This document shows, piece after piece, positions 39,680 to 48,074 of a DNA stretch of 64,000 nt (positions are counted from its first letter, which is position 1; each line of letters starts with the position of its first letter). Position numbers and translations under genes: made by a program. The DNA lies in the NCBI GenBank assembly GCA_002070955.1, contig MWEK01000013.1, forward strand, positions 1-64,000. The letters run 5' to 3'. The notes beneath the pieces are model-generated. The model worked only from the letters and a program-made list of their open reading frames with translations, made no database searches and was not told the origin of the DNA. Source of the DNA: Planctomycetes bacterium ADurb.Bin069 (GTDB taxonomy: Bacteria; Planctomycetota; UBA8108; UBA8890; UBA8898).

Positions 39680-41056
39680 ATGCGCACGACGGATGACGCC
39701 CTGCTTCCGCCCGCGGACCACGCCCAAAGTCCGCGCCGCGTCCACGCGGAGGTCTTCGGCTGCCAGATGAACAAGCTCGACGCGCAGATCGGGCTCGAGG
39801 CCCTCCTGAGGGCCGGCTGCGTCCGCGCCGAGAACATCGCGGACGCCGACACCGTCGTGTTTTTCACCTGCGCCGTCAGGCAGCACGCCGAGGACCGTTT
39901 CTTCTCGAACCTCGGCACTTACGAACGTTGGAAGGCGCGCGGCCCCGGCCGCCTGGTCGCGGTCGCCGGCTGCGTCGCCGAGGAGCACGGCGCCGAGCTT
40001 CTCCGGCAATTCCCTTTCGTCGACCTGGTGTGCGGGACGCGCCACTTTCACCGGCTCCCCGAGCTGCTCGCGCGGGTCCGGCCCGCCGCGCCCGTGGTGG
40101 CCACCGGGGAGGCCGGCGTAACCTACGCGCGGCGCCGCTCCCTGGACCCGCGGCCCGCCCAGGCCTACGTGTCCGTCATGCGCGGGTGCAGCCTGGCCTG
40201 CGCCTATTGCATCGTGCCCTCGGTGCGCGGCCCGGAAGTAAGCCGCCCGCCCCAAGAGATCCGCCGCGAGATCGAGACCCTCGCCGCCGCCGGCGTCAAG
40301 GACGTGACGCTTCTGGGCCAGACCGTCAATTCCTACGGCCGCAGCCTCGGCGCGCCCCATTCCCTCGCGGCGCTCCTTGCGAGCCTGGCGGGCATTCCCG
40401 GCCTGGCGCGCCTGCGCTTCGTGTCGAGCCATCCGCGCTTCATGGACGAGGCGCTCATCGACGCCATGGCCGCCCTGCCCAACGTGTGCGAGGGGCTGCA
40501 CCTTCCCGCCCAATCGGGATCGAACGCGGTGCTCAAACGCATGGGGCGCGGCTACACGGCGGAGCGCTACCTCGAGATCATCGCCGCGTGCCGCGCCCGC
40601 ATTCCGGGCTTCGCGCCCGCCGGCGACTTCATCGTGGGCTTCCCCGGCGAGACCGAGGAGGACTTCCGGGCCACCGAGGATCTCATGCGCGCCGTCCGGT
40701 ACCAGAACGTCTTCGTCTTCAAGTACTCGCCCCGGCCCGGAACGCGCGCCGCGGCGCTGCCCGACGATGTGCCCGCGGAAGTCAAGCAGGCCCGCAACGC
40801 GCGGCTCCTCGCGCTCCAGCGCGAGATCGCGCTGCCGCTCTACCGAGCGGAGATCGGCAAGACGGTCGAGGTGCTCGTCGAGGGGCCCAGCCGCCGCTCG
40901 CCGGCGCGTTTCACCGGCAGGACGCGTTCCGGCAAGATCGTGCTCTTCCCGCCCGTCGATGCCATCGGCGGCCTGATCGGAGTCCGCGTCGAGGATGCCA
41001 CGCACCTCGCCCTCTACGGAACCGCGGCGAGCGGAGACGCCGATGCAGCGCGTTGA
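39680..41056 (+). CDS. miaB: tRNA-2-methylthio-N6-dimethylallyladenosine synthase MiaB
   Basis: Radical-SAM methylthiotransferase that adds the 2-methylthio group to i6A37 of tRNAs. All three domains are present. The UPF0004 N-domain has its three cluster cysteines in FGCQMNKLD, FFTCAVRQHAEDR and VAGCVAEEHG. The radical-SAM motif is CSLACAYCIVPSVRG, with GVKDVTLLGQTVNSYG following. The C-terminal TRAM domain spans about 385-455. Length 458 aa, normal. The N-terminus is about 18 residues longer than usual, but no closer start codon exists and a -10 box lies just upstream, so a leaderless message is likely. It overlaps ribD by 14 bp. Confidence 0.94.
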   Translation: MRTTDDALLPPADHAQSPRRVHAEVFGCQMNKLDAQIGLEALLRAGCVRAENIADADTVVFFTCAVRQHAEDRFFSNLGTYERWKARGPGRLVAVAGCVAEEHGAELLRQFPFVDLVCGTRHFHRLPELLARVRPAAPVVATGEAGVTYARRRSLDPRPAQAYVSVMRGCSLACAYCIVPSVRGPEVSRPPQEIRREIETLAAAGVKDVTLLGQTVNSYGRSLGAPHSLAALLASLAGIPGLARLRFVSSHPRFMDEALIDAMAALPNVCEGLHLPAQSGSNAVLKRMGRGYTAERYLEIIAACRARIPGFAPAGDFIVGFPGETEEDFRATEDLMRAVRYQNVFVFKYSPRPGTRAAALPDDVPAEVKQARNARLLALQREIALPLYRAEIGKTVEVLVEGPSRRSPARFTGRTRSGKIVLFPPVDAIGGLIGVRVEDATHLALYGTAASGDADAAR

Positions 41057-42131
41057 AGCCCGCTTCATGCGCGCGGCGCTGCGCCTCGCCGCCCGGGGCC
41101 TCGGCCGCACCAGCCCCAATCCCGCCGTGGGCGCGGTGCTCGTCAAACGCGGCGCCATCATCGGCCGCGGATACCACGCGCGCTGCGGGCTGCCGCACGC
41201 CGAGGCCGCCGCGATCGCCGCCGCGTCCGAATCGCCCCGCGGCGCCGACCTGTATGTCACCCTGGAGCCTTGCGGGCACCGCGGGAGAACGCCGCCCTGC
41301 GCCGATGCGATCATCGCCGCCGGCATCGCCCGCGTCTTCTACGGCTGCCCCGACCCGAACCCCGCCACCGCGGGCAAGGGCCCGGCGCAACTCCGCCGGG
41401 CCGGCATCCCCGCCGTCGAGGGGCCGCTTGCCGCCGAGGCCCGCGACTTCAACGCGCCCTATCTGACCTGGGTGGCCGAAGGCAGGCCGCTCGTCACCGC
41501 CAAGTGGGCCATGACGCTGGACGGCAAGCTCGCCACGCGCGCCTTCGACTCGCGCTGGATAAGCGGCGAGGCTTCGCGCCGCATGGCCCACGGCCTCAGG
41601 AACACGGTCGATGCGGTCATGGTGGGAAGCGGCACCGTTCTTGCCGACGATCCTCTCCTCACCTGCCGGTCGCCCGGCGGCCGAACGCCGCTGCGCGTTA
41701 TCCTCGACCGCCGCGGCCGCGCGCCTCTCAACGCCCGCGTGTTCGCCACGCGCGCGCAGGGTCCGGTGATCGTCTACACCGCCCGCGCCGGATACGCGCG
41801 GGCCCTGGCGGCGCGCGGCATCGACGCCGTCCGCGCCGGGCGCGCGGGCGGCCGCGGCGCCCTCGCCGAAATTCTCCGCGACCTCGGCGGCCGCGGCATC
41901 CAGCATCTGCTCCTGGAGGGCGGCGCGACCCTGCTCGGCGCCTTTTTCGACGCCCGGCTCGTGGACCGCGTCGTCGTCTTTGTCGCGCCCAAGATCGCGG
42001 GCGGCGCCGCCGCGCCGGCTCCCGTCGGGGGCCTGGGTGTCAAAAACATGGACGACGCCCGCCCTCTCAGAGTGCGGCGCACCCTCCGCGCCGGCCCGGA
42101 CATCGTCTGGTGGGCCGACGTGCTCCGCTGA
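41043..42131 (+). CDS. ribD: Bifunctional riboflavin biosynthesis deaminase/reductase RibD
   Basis: Catalyses the second and third steps of riboflavin synthesis: deamination, then NADPH-dependent side-chain reduction of the pyrimidine. Deaminase half: SPNPAVGAVLVK, LPHAEAAAI (zinc His-Ala-Glu) and LEPCGHRGRTPPCADAI (two zinc Cys). Reductase half (about 145-362): AKWAMTLDGKLA, MVGSGTVLADDPLLTCR and LLEGGATLLGAFF. Length 362 aa, as in E. coli (367). ATG 41043 lies inside the end of miaB in another frame, giving coupled translation. The other rib genes are not in the window. Confidence 0.95.
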   Translation: MQRVEARFMRAALRLAARGLGRTSPNPAVGAVLVKRGAIIGRGYHARCGLPHAEAAAIAAASESPRGADLYVTLEPCGHRGRTPPCADAIIAAGIARVFYGCPDPNPATAGKGPAQLRRAGIPAVEGPLAAEARDFNAPYLTWVAEGRPLVTAKWAMTLDGKLATRAFDSRWISGEASRRMAHGLRNTVDAVMVGSGTVLADDPLLTCRSPGGRTPLRVILDRRGRAPLNARVFATRAQGPVIVYTARAGYARALAARGIDAVRAGRAGGRGALAEILRDLGGRGIQHLLLEGGATLLGAFFDARLVDRVVVFVAPKIAGGAAAPAPVGGLGVKNMDDARPLRVRRTLRAGPDIVWWADVLR

Positions 42132-42203
42132 GAGCACGGCCCGTTTGCGCGCCTTTCCCCCCGATGATAGCTTTATTGGATCGAATTACCGGCAATTGGG
42201 GAA

Positions 42204-44213
42204 ATGCGACGAGGATTCCTGGTTCTTGCGCTGGCGTTCTGCGGCTGCGCCGACACGAGCATGCTCACCTACGGGCGGTACCTCCTCGACGCGGGGCGCT
42301 ACGCCGAAGCCTATCCCCACCTGGAGGCGGCGGCGGCGCGCGGCGGGGCGGCGGCGCGCGCGGCGCGGGACGCCTGCGCCGCGCGCTGGAGCGCGCAGCT
42401 CCTCGCCGAGGCCCGCGCCGCGTTGGCCGCGGGCCGAGATGCCGCCGCTCTCCCTCTCCTCGTCAAGGCGTACGATCTCGCCGCGTCGCCCGCGACGATC
42501 GCCCTGCTTGACGCCGCCGACAGCCGCCTCCGCGCCGCGGAGGACGGCGCGGCGGAAATCGAGCGGCTTCTCTCGGAAGAGAACTGGCGGAAGGCCCTCG
42601 AGGTCGGCCTGCCGCTCCTGGCGGCCGCCCCGCACGATGGGCGCCTGCATGCGCTCTGCCGCGAAGCGCGGGAGCGGGGCCGCGAGGACGCGCGGCGGCG
42701 CGCGGCCAAATTGCTCGACGCCGGTCTGGGGGCCGAGGCGGCCGCGGTCACCAGGGAAAGCGATGCATTGGACGCGTCGCTGCCGCTGCCTCAACCCGAA
42801 GACCCCGAGTACGCCGCGCGCCTCGAATTCCCGCAGTGGTACGGGGCGGCGCTGCCCTGGGAGCGCGCCGTTGACGCGCCCGTGCCGTTGGAGGAAGCAC
42901 TCCTCAGGGAAACAACGGCGAAGGCCTTGGAAACCGAGCGCCTCTTGGCCCGGTTCGGCGGCGCGCTCGCCGAACAACGCCTTCTCGAAGCGGCCGCCGC
43001 GCTTGCCGCCGCCGAGCGCGCCGCGCCCGATGCGGGCGATTTCCGGTTCCGCGTCCGACAGGCCCGCGAACGCCTGGACGCCGCCGCCGATCAGGCGCTC
43101 GACGCGACCTTTCTCTCGGGCGACTTCCGCCGCGCGCTGACCCTCTTCCGCGAGACGCACTTCGGGCCGATCCCCGTGGCGGAAGAGCGGCGCGCACAGT
43201 TCGAGGCGCGCCTGCGCAATCTTCTGGCCCAGAAGCTCAAGCAGCATCTCGGCGACAACATGGCGGCCAACGCCCTGCTCCTTTTGAGCGCCGCGCGAAC
43301 GGTGTTTCCGGAGCTGTGGGCCGACAGCGAACGCAAGGCGCGCTTCCACTTCCTGGCGCGCTCCCCTGTTATCGCGGTGGCCGGGGAAGGCGCCGAGGAA
43401 ATCACGGTCTGGCTCCGGGAGGCGCGCCTGCCCCTGGGCGACGGGCAGGCCGTCCTCAAGGTCGACGCAACCCGACCCGAACTCCTGCTGACCGAGTCGC
43501 CGCCATCGGTCGGCATCGAGGAGAAGTTGGTCCCGGCGGAACTGGAGCGGCGCCCGCACCCGGCGCGCGGCGCGATTCTGGCCGAGATCGCCCTCGCCGG
43601 CATGGCGCCGCCCGAGCCCGGCGACCCGTGGGAGCGCGACTTTCTGCGGCGCAGGAGCGCTTTCTTCCACGAACGCCGGCGGGAACTCGCGCGGCAGCTC
43701 GAGGCCCTTCCGGAGCACGCCTACCACTTCGGCTGGCAGAAGGCGCGGGTCTCCGTCGTTCACCACCAGGTGAAGGCCGAACTCAGGGTCGCGCTGGCCC
43801 TTGGCCCCGCATTCGGCAACGCGGACGGCCCGCCCGAGACGCTTGCCGTCAGCCGCAGTTACACCGCCCAGGCCCCGCCCGGCGTCGATCCCTACTCCCG
43901 GGGGTATTTCCCCTCCAAGAACGCAATGCGGGCCGAGCTCGGCGCGCTCCTGGGCCGCAAGGCGCGCGAGCTTGTCCTGGCGCGCTTCGATGCGGCGCTC
44001 AAGGACATGGTGAAGACGGCGGTGAGACAGGCGGGCGAAGGCGACGGAGAGGGCGCCGTCGAGCTGCTCGCCCACGTCTACGCCGCCAGGGGAGAAGGCT
44101 TGACGGCCGGCAAGGAAGCCGAGGCTCTTCTGGCTCGGGCCTGGGGCCGCGCCAACGTCGAGTTCCTCCTCGCCGCGCCCGCCGGAGCCTTCGCGGAGAA
44201 GCCCGTCAAGTAG
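42204..44213 (+). CDS. Large helical protein of unknown function, possible lipoprotein
   Basis: 669 aa, not recognised. It starts MRRGFLVLALAFCGCADTS, a hydrophobic signal ending in Cys-Gly-Cys that could be a lipoprotein site, although the residues before Cys are not the classical L-A-G. The first 330 residues are Ala/Arg/Glu-rich and helical, with TPR-like A-G-R-Y-A-E-A-Y spacing near 30-45 (YLLDAGRYAEAYPHLEAAAA), suggesting solenoid repeats. A different central region follows (LARSPVIAVAGEGAEEITVW) and then FGWQKARVSVVHHQVKAELR near 510. The start codon has GGGG very close, a poor SD. It stands alone between ribD (72 bp before) and the Gld-type operon (210 bp after). Envelope location is an inference from the signal. 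Confidence 0.65.
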   Translation: MRRGFLVLALAFCGCADTSMLTYGRYLLDAGRYAEAYPHLEAAAARGGAAARAARDACAARWSAQLLAEARAALAAGRDAAALPLLVKAYDLAASPATIALLDAADSRLRAAEDGAAEIERLLSEENWRKALEVGLPLLAAAPHDGRLHALCREARERGREDARRRAAKLLDAGLGAEAAAVTRESDALDASLPLPQPEDPEYAARLEFPQWYGAALPWERAVDAPVPLEEALLRETTAKALETERLLARFGGALAEQRLLEAAAALAAAERAAPDAGDFRFRVRQARERLDAAADQALDATFLSGDFRRALTLFRETHFGPIPVAEERRAQFEARLRNLLAQKLKQHLGDNMAANALLLLSAARTVFPELWADSERKARFHFLARSPVIAVAGEGAEEITVWLREARLPLGDGQAVLKVDATRPELLLTESPPSVGIEEKLVPAELERRPHPARGAILAEIALAGMAPPEPGDPWERDFLRRRSAFFHERRRELARQLEALPEHAYHFGWQKARVSVVHHQVKAELRVALALGPAFGNADGPPETLAVSRSYTAQAPPGVDPYSRGYFPSKNAMRAELGALLGRKARELVLARFDAALKDMVKTAVRQAGEGDGEGAVELLAHVYAARGEGLTAGKEAEALLARAWGRANVEFLLAAPAGAFAEKPVK

Positions 44214-44283
44214 GACGCCGCCCCGCCGTTTTTCTTGTAACCTCGCCCGTCCGCGCGGCGTCTTTCCAATCTTGCGGCCCCTT

Positions 44284-44304
44284 GATCCGCGGCGTCCGCG
44301 GATC
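44284..44304. promoter_or_regulatory. Perfect inverted repeat abutting the -35 of the Gld-type operon
   Basis: GATCCGCGG (44284-44292), a CGT spacer and CCGCGGATC (44296-44304) are two perfect 9-bp arms. The right arm ends at the base before the TTGAAC -35 box, a classical position for a dimeric regulator. It is also 71 bp after the upstream stop and could be a hairpin terminator, but no T-run follows. Confidence 0.5.
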
Positions 44305-44333
44305 TTGAACTTGCCTCTGCCTCTCGTTATGAT
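44305..44333 (+). promoter_or_regulatory. Sigma-70 promoter of the Gld-type ABC operon
   Basis: TTGAAC at 44305-44310 (4/6), a 17-bp spacer and TATGAT at 44328-44333 (5/6). The start near 44340 leaves an approximately 84-nt leader that contains the palindrome CCCCGCGGGG and a good SD (AAGGAG) before ATG 44424. Confidence 0.6.
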
Positions 44334-44423
44334 TGCGCTCTTTAACTTCCGAACGGTTCGCGGCTTGCAGGCGCCGGACCCCGCGGGGATGTTCCGGATT
44401 CGCCGTCCGACAAGGAGTCACGT

Positions 44424-45353
44424 ATGATCGATGTCAAAACCATCTCGAAACGTTTCGGGGCCACCGTGGCGGTGGACAAAGTCACGTTCACCGTCGAGAA
44501 GGGCGAGATCGTGGGCTTCCTTGGGCCCAACGGAGCCGGCAAGAGCACGACGATGAGGATCCTGACGACGTACCTCATCCCGGACGAGGGAACGGCCGCG
44601 GTCGAGGGCTTCGACATCGTCGCGCAACCCCAGGAGGTGCGGGCCCTGGTGGGTTACCTGCCTGAATCGGTGCCGCTCTACAACGAGATGCGCGTCGAGG
44701 AGTACCTTTACTTCATCGCCCAGGCCCGGCGGATTCCCCTCCGCGAGCGCGCCCGCCGCGTCGAGGCGATCATCGACCGCGTGGGCCTGCGCGCCGTCAC
44801 CAAGAAGAACTGCGGCAACCTCTCCAAGGGCTTCCGCCAGCGCGTCGGCGTGGCTCAGGCTCTCATTCACGACCCGCCGGTCCTGGTCCTCGACGAACCG
44901 ACCAGCGGCCTCGACCCCCAACAGATCATCGAGATCCGCGATCTCATCCGGAACATCAGCGCGGAGAAGGTCGTCGTTTTCTCCACCCACATCCTCCAGG
45001 AGATCGAGGCGATCTGCAAGCGGATCGTCATTATCAATCAGGGCCGCATCGCCGCCAACGGCACGCCCGCCGAATTGGCCCGCAAGGTGCTGGGCGGCAT
45101 CCGCTTTCGAGGCCGGGTCCAAGGCGGCGCCGACGAGGTCAGGGAATCGCTGGCGCGCCTTGAGGGAGTCCGGGACGTCCACGTGGAGCAACAGAACGGC
45201 ACGGCAACGTTCCGCCTCGTGTTCACCAAGCCCGAGGACCCCGGCCTCGCGTTCGGGCGGCTCGCCCACGAGAAGGGCTGGCCCGTGCTCGAGGCTTCCA
45301 CCGAGAAGAGCTCGCTCGAGGACGTCTACCTGGCCATCACGCGCACGCGCTAG
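44424..45353 (+). CDS. ABC transporter ATP-binding protein, GldA-like
   Basis: Cytoplasmic ATPase of an export-type ABC system, 309 aa. Walker A LGPNGAGKSTTMRIL near residue 35-45, Q-loop GYLPESVPLYNEM, signature NLSKGFRQRVGVAQAL (an LSKG variant of LSGGQ), Walker B VLVLDEPTSGLDP and switch His in VFSTHIL. A C-terminal domain of about 80 residues follows. It is the first gene of a four-gene operon with 12-bp spacings, in the order ATPase, permease, GldG-like, DUF4340. In Bacteroidota the GldAFG complex serves gliding or surface protein export; in other phyla the role of this cassette is unsettled. Confidence 0.9.
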   Translation: MIDVKTISKRFGATVAVDKVTFTVEKGEIVGFLGPNGAGKSTTMRILTTYLIPDEGTAAVEGFDIVAQPQEVRALVGYLPESVPLYNEMRVEEYLYFIAQARRIPLRERARRVEAIIDRVGLRAVTKKNCGNLSKGFRQRVGVAQALIHDPPVLVLDEPTSGLDPQQIIEIRDLIRNISAEKVVVFSTHILQEIEAICKRIVIINQGRIAANGTPAELARKVLGGIRFRGRVQGGADEVRESLARLEGVRDVHVEQQNGTATFRLVFTKPEDPGLAFGRLAHEKGWPVLEASTEKSSLEDVYLAITRTR

Positions 45354-45365
45354 AAGGAGGCCGCC

Positions 45366-46097
45366 ATGAACATCTGGACCATATTCAAGCGTGAGTTCAA
45401 GAACTACTTCCACTCGCCCATCGCCTATATCTTCATGATCGTGTTCCTCGGCTTCATGAGCTTCGTTTTCTTCTTCTTCCTGCATTTCTTCCTGGCCGAT
45501 GACGCCAACATGAAGGTGTATTTCCAGGCCATGCCCTGGTTCTTCACCGTCTTCACCGCGGCGCTGTCCATGCGGCTCTGGTCCGAGGAGAAGAAGCTCG
45601 GCACGCTGGAACTCCTCATGACCGTGCCCATACGCAGCCACGAGATCGTGATCGGCAAGTACCTGGCGGGGCTCTCGGTCTTAGCCATTACGCTCCTCTT
45701 GACGGTGACCGTGCCCATCACCGTGGCCATCGTCGGGAGCCCGGACTGGGGCAAGATCGTCACGGGCTACATCGGGGCGTTCCTGGCCGGCGCGCTCCTG
45801 CTGGCTATCGGTTCGTTCATCTCCGCCATGACCGAGAACCAGGTGGTCGCCCTCATGGTGGCCAGCGTCACGGGCGTGCTGCTCATGGCCCTCGGCATCC
45901 AGTACGTCGGCGCCGAGGTCAACAACTTCTTCGGCGAGTGGAAGGTGGGCGACTTCCTGGCCTACTTCTCCCCCCTGAACCACCTGGACACGCTCGACCG
46001 CGGGGTCCTCGACCTGCGCGACGCCATCTACTTCCTGAGCCTGACCGCTCTGGCCCTCTTGCTGAACCACGTCGCCGTCGAGCGGCGCAAGTACTAA
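45366..46097 (+). CDS. ABC-2 type permease, GldF-like
   Basis: 243 aa with about six TM segments: a cytoplasmic N-terminus (MNIWTIFKREFKNYFHSPI), paired hydrophobic helices (YIFMIVFLGFMSFVFFFFLH), then LSVLAITLLLTVTVPITVAI and later segments to the end. SEEKKLGTLELLMTVPIRS is the typical coupling loop of ABC-2/GldF permeases. It partners the ATPase 12 bp upstream, with SD GAAGGAGG before ATG 45366. Confidence 0.9.
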   Translation: MNIWTIFKREFKNYFHSPIAYIFMIVFLGFMSFVFFFFLHFFLADDANMKVYFQAMPWFFTVFTAALSMRLWSEEKKLGTLELLMTVPIRSHEIVIGKYLAGLSVLAITLLLTVTVPITVAIVGSPDWGKIVTGYIGAFLAGALLLAIGSFISAMTENQVVALMVASVTGVLLMALGIQYVGAEVNNFFGEWKVGDFLAYFSPLNHLDTLDRGVLDLRDAIYFLSLTALALLLNHVAVERRKY

Positions 46098-46109
46098 GGG
46101 AGGTCTCCC

Positions 46110-48068
46110 GTGAGTAAACGCAAAACGTCGTTCCTGCTGGCGAGCGCCGCCTTCGTCGCGGTGCTCCTCGTGATCACGGCGCTTCTCAATCTGAGCGTGG
46201 GATATCTGCCGTCCAGCGCCGTGCGCATCGACATGACCCAGAACAAGGAATACACCCTCTCCGACGCCACCAGGCAGATCTTCAGTCGGCTGAACGACCT
46301 GATCACGGTGACCTACTACGTCTCCAAGGAACTGCCCGGCCAGTTCGCGCCGCTCCGGCAGGACACCGTCGATTTCCTCAACGAGGTCAAACGCCTGGCG
46401 CCGCCCGGCAACTTCGTCATCAAAGTGGTCGACCCCGAGGATGAGGCCGATAGGATCGCCAAAGAACGCAAGGAGACCAACGCGCTGGCCAAGGGCGCCG
46501 CGGCCAAGGACGGCGTTGAGGTTAAGGACGACGATGACGACATGCAGTTCGACCCCTTCACGGGCCAAATGTCGACGCGCAAACGGACCCCGCGGGAGAA
46601 AGTCCTGGATGAACTGGCGCAGAAGGGCATCCGCAAGCTCAGCGCGCAGATCATCCGCCAGGACAAGGTCGAAGTGTCCAGCCTGTACTCCGCGGTGGGT
46701 GTCGCCTACAAGAGCGCGGAGGAGATCATCCCCGAGCACCAGACCCTGGAGAACTTCGAGTACGAGCTGGCGAGCCGCGTCCTGAAGCTCACGATCCCCG
46801 AGAGCGAAAAGCCCGTGGTCGCCTTCTTCAACGGCCAGCCCAAGGCCGCGCAACCCAAGCCGCCCGATCCGCGTCAGATGTTCCCGCAGCCTCCCGAGAG
46901 CGAGGAGGAGGAATACCAAATCTTGAAGCAGGTCCTCGGCGAGCTCTTCAGCCTCCAGGCGACCAAGCTCACCAAGGATGATCTGATTCCGGCCGGAACC
47001 AAGACGCTCATCGTCGCCCAGCCCAAGGACCTCAACAAGCGCCAGGCCGCCGAGATCAACAAGTTCGTGTCCTCGGGGGGCAACCTCATCGTCCTGGCCG
47101 GCAACTACTCCGCCGATCTTCAGACGGGGCGCGTGCTCCCCCTCAGCACGGGGCTCGAGGACCTCTTGAGCCGCTGGGGCGTCAAAGAGGACAAGCGTCC
47201 ACTCAACTCTTTCCAATGTGGTGTGATCAGCAAGATGCAGGTGCAAAGCACGCCCTTCGGCCGGTTGCCGGTCAAGCAGCGCTTCCCGATCCCGCTCCAC
47301 GCGCTGGCGCGGGAGAACCAGTACGACCAGACCTCGCCCTTCCTGCGCGGCGTGGATACCGTTGTTTGTCCCTGGGCCGTGGCGTGGTCGCTCGAGGCGC
47401 CGGACGCCCTGGCCGCCAAACACATCGACGCCCAGGTGCTCGTCAAGACCGAAGAGCGCACCTGGTTCGGCAAGAGCCCGGCCTTGAATATCGGCGACCT
47501 GCAGGCCAACGGCCCCGAGCGCGAGGAGCAGCTCGCGGGCTTCCCCTGGAGCGGTCCGCAAAACCTGGTGGTGCTCCTTAGAGGGACGTTCCCCTTCGCC
47601 TATGAGGGCGAGGACCTGCCCGCGTGGCCCGACACGGAAGACCAGGACGCCGCCGCGAAACCCGAGGCGCCCCCCGAGAAGGGGCACATCGCCGAGCCGA
47701 AGGGCGCCAACGTGCTGGTCGTCGGCAGCTCCGATTTCTGCAAGGACGTCTACTACCGCGAGTATGACCAGCGGTATTACGTCGGCAACTACTATCTCCT
47801 GCGCAGCATGGTCGAGGCCTTCTCGCTGGGCAACGAGCTGATTTCGATCCGCTCCAAGCAGTCGTCGCGCCGGCCGCTCGACCCCTCGGTCTCGGCGACG
47901 ACGAAGAACCTCTTGAAATGGTTCAACATGCTGGGCATGCCGCTGGCGATCGCCGCGCTCGGCCTCGCCTATGCCGCCTTCAGGCGGCATGGGAGCGCCG
48001 TGTACGAGCGCCGCGTCCAGGATGAACAAGCGCAGCGACCCTTGGGCAACGGACGAGAAACGAGGTGA
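46110..48068 (+). CDS. GldG-family membrane-anchored ABC accessory protein
   Basis: 652 aa. One N-terminal TM (about 9-30, FLLASAAFVAVLLVITALLN) is followed by a large extracytoplasmic domain of the GldG/IftG-like type: NKEYTLSDATRQIFSRLNDL, VTYYVSKELPGQFAPLRQDT and PEHQTLENFEYELASR, with KTLIVAQPKDLN and SGGNLIVLAGN as the sugar-binding-like segment. A C-terminal TM (LGMPLAIAALGLAYAAF, about 613-632) ends in a short basic tail. GTG start at 46110 with GGGAGG upstream. It lies between the permease and the DUF4340 gene; the four proteins probably form one envelope complex. Confidence 0.88.
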   Translation: MSKRKTSFLLASAAFVAVLLVITALLNLSVGYLPSSAVRIDMTQNKEYTLSDATRQIFSRLNDLITVTYYVSKELPGQFAPLRQDTVDFLNEVKRLAPPGNFVIKVVDPEDEADRIAKERKETNALAKGAAAKDGVEVKDDDDDMQFDPFTGQMSTRKRTPREKVLDELAQKGIRKLSAQIIRQDKVEVSSLYSAVGVAYKSAEEIIPEHQTLENFEYELASRVLKLTIPESEKPVVAFFNGQPKAAQPKPPDPRQMFPQPPESEEEEYQILKQVLGELFSLQATKLTKDDLIPAGTKTLIVAQPKDLNKRQAAEINKFVSSGGNLIVLAGNYSADLQTGRVLPLSTGLEDLLSRWGVKEDKRPLNSFQCGVISKMQVQSTPFGRLPVKQRFPIPLHALARENQYDQTSPFLRGVDTVVCPWAVAWSLEAPDALAAKHIDAQVLVKTEERTWFGKSPALNIGDLQANGPEREEQLAGFPWSGPQNLVVLLRGTFPFAYEGEDLPAWPDTEDQDAAAKPEAPPEKGHIAEPKGANVLVVGSSDFCKDVYYREYDQRYYVGNYYLLRSMVEAFSLGNELISIRSKQSSRRPLDPSVSATTKNLLKWFNMLGMPLAIAALGLAYAAFRRHGSAVYERRVQDEQAQRPLGNGRETR

Positions 48069-48074
48069 CGGATC

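Noticed and set aside
44214..44240. Possible terminator (TTTTT) after the 669-aa gene
   Set aside because: The T-run is not preceded by a credible stem.
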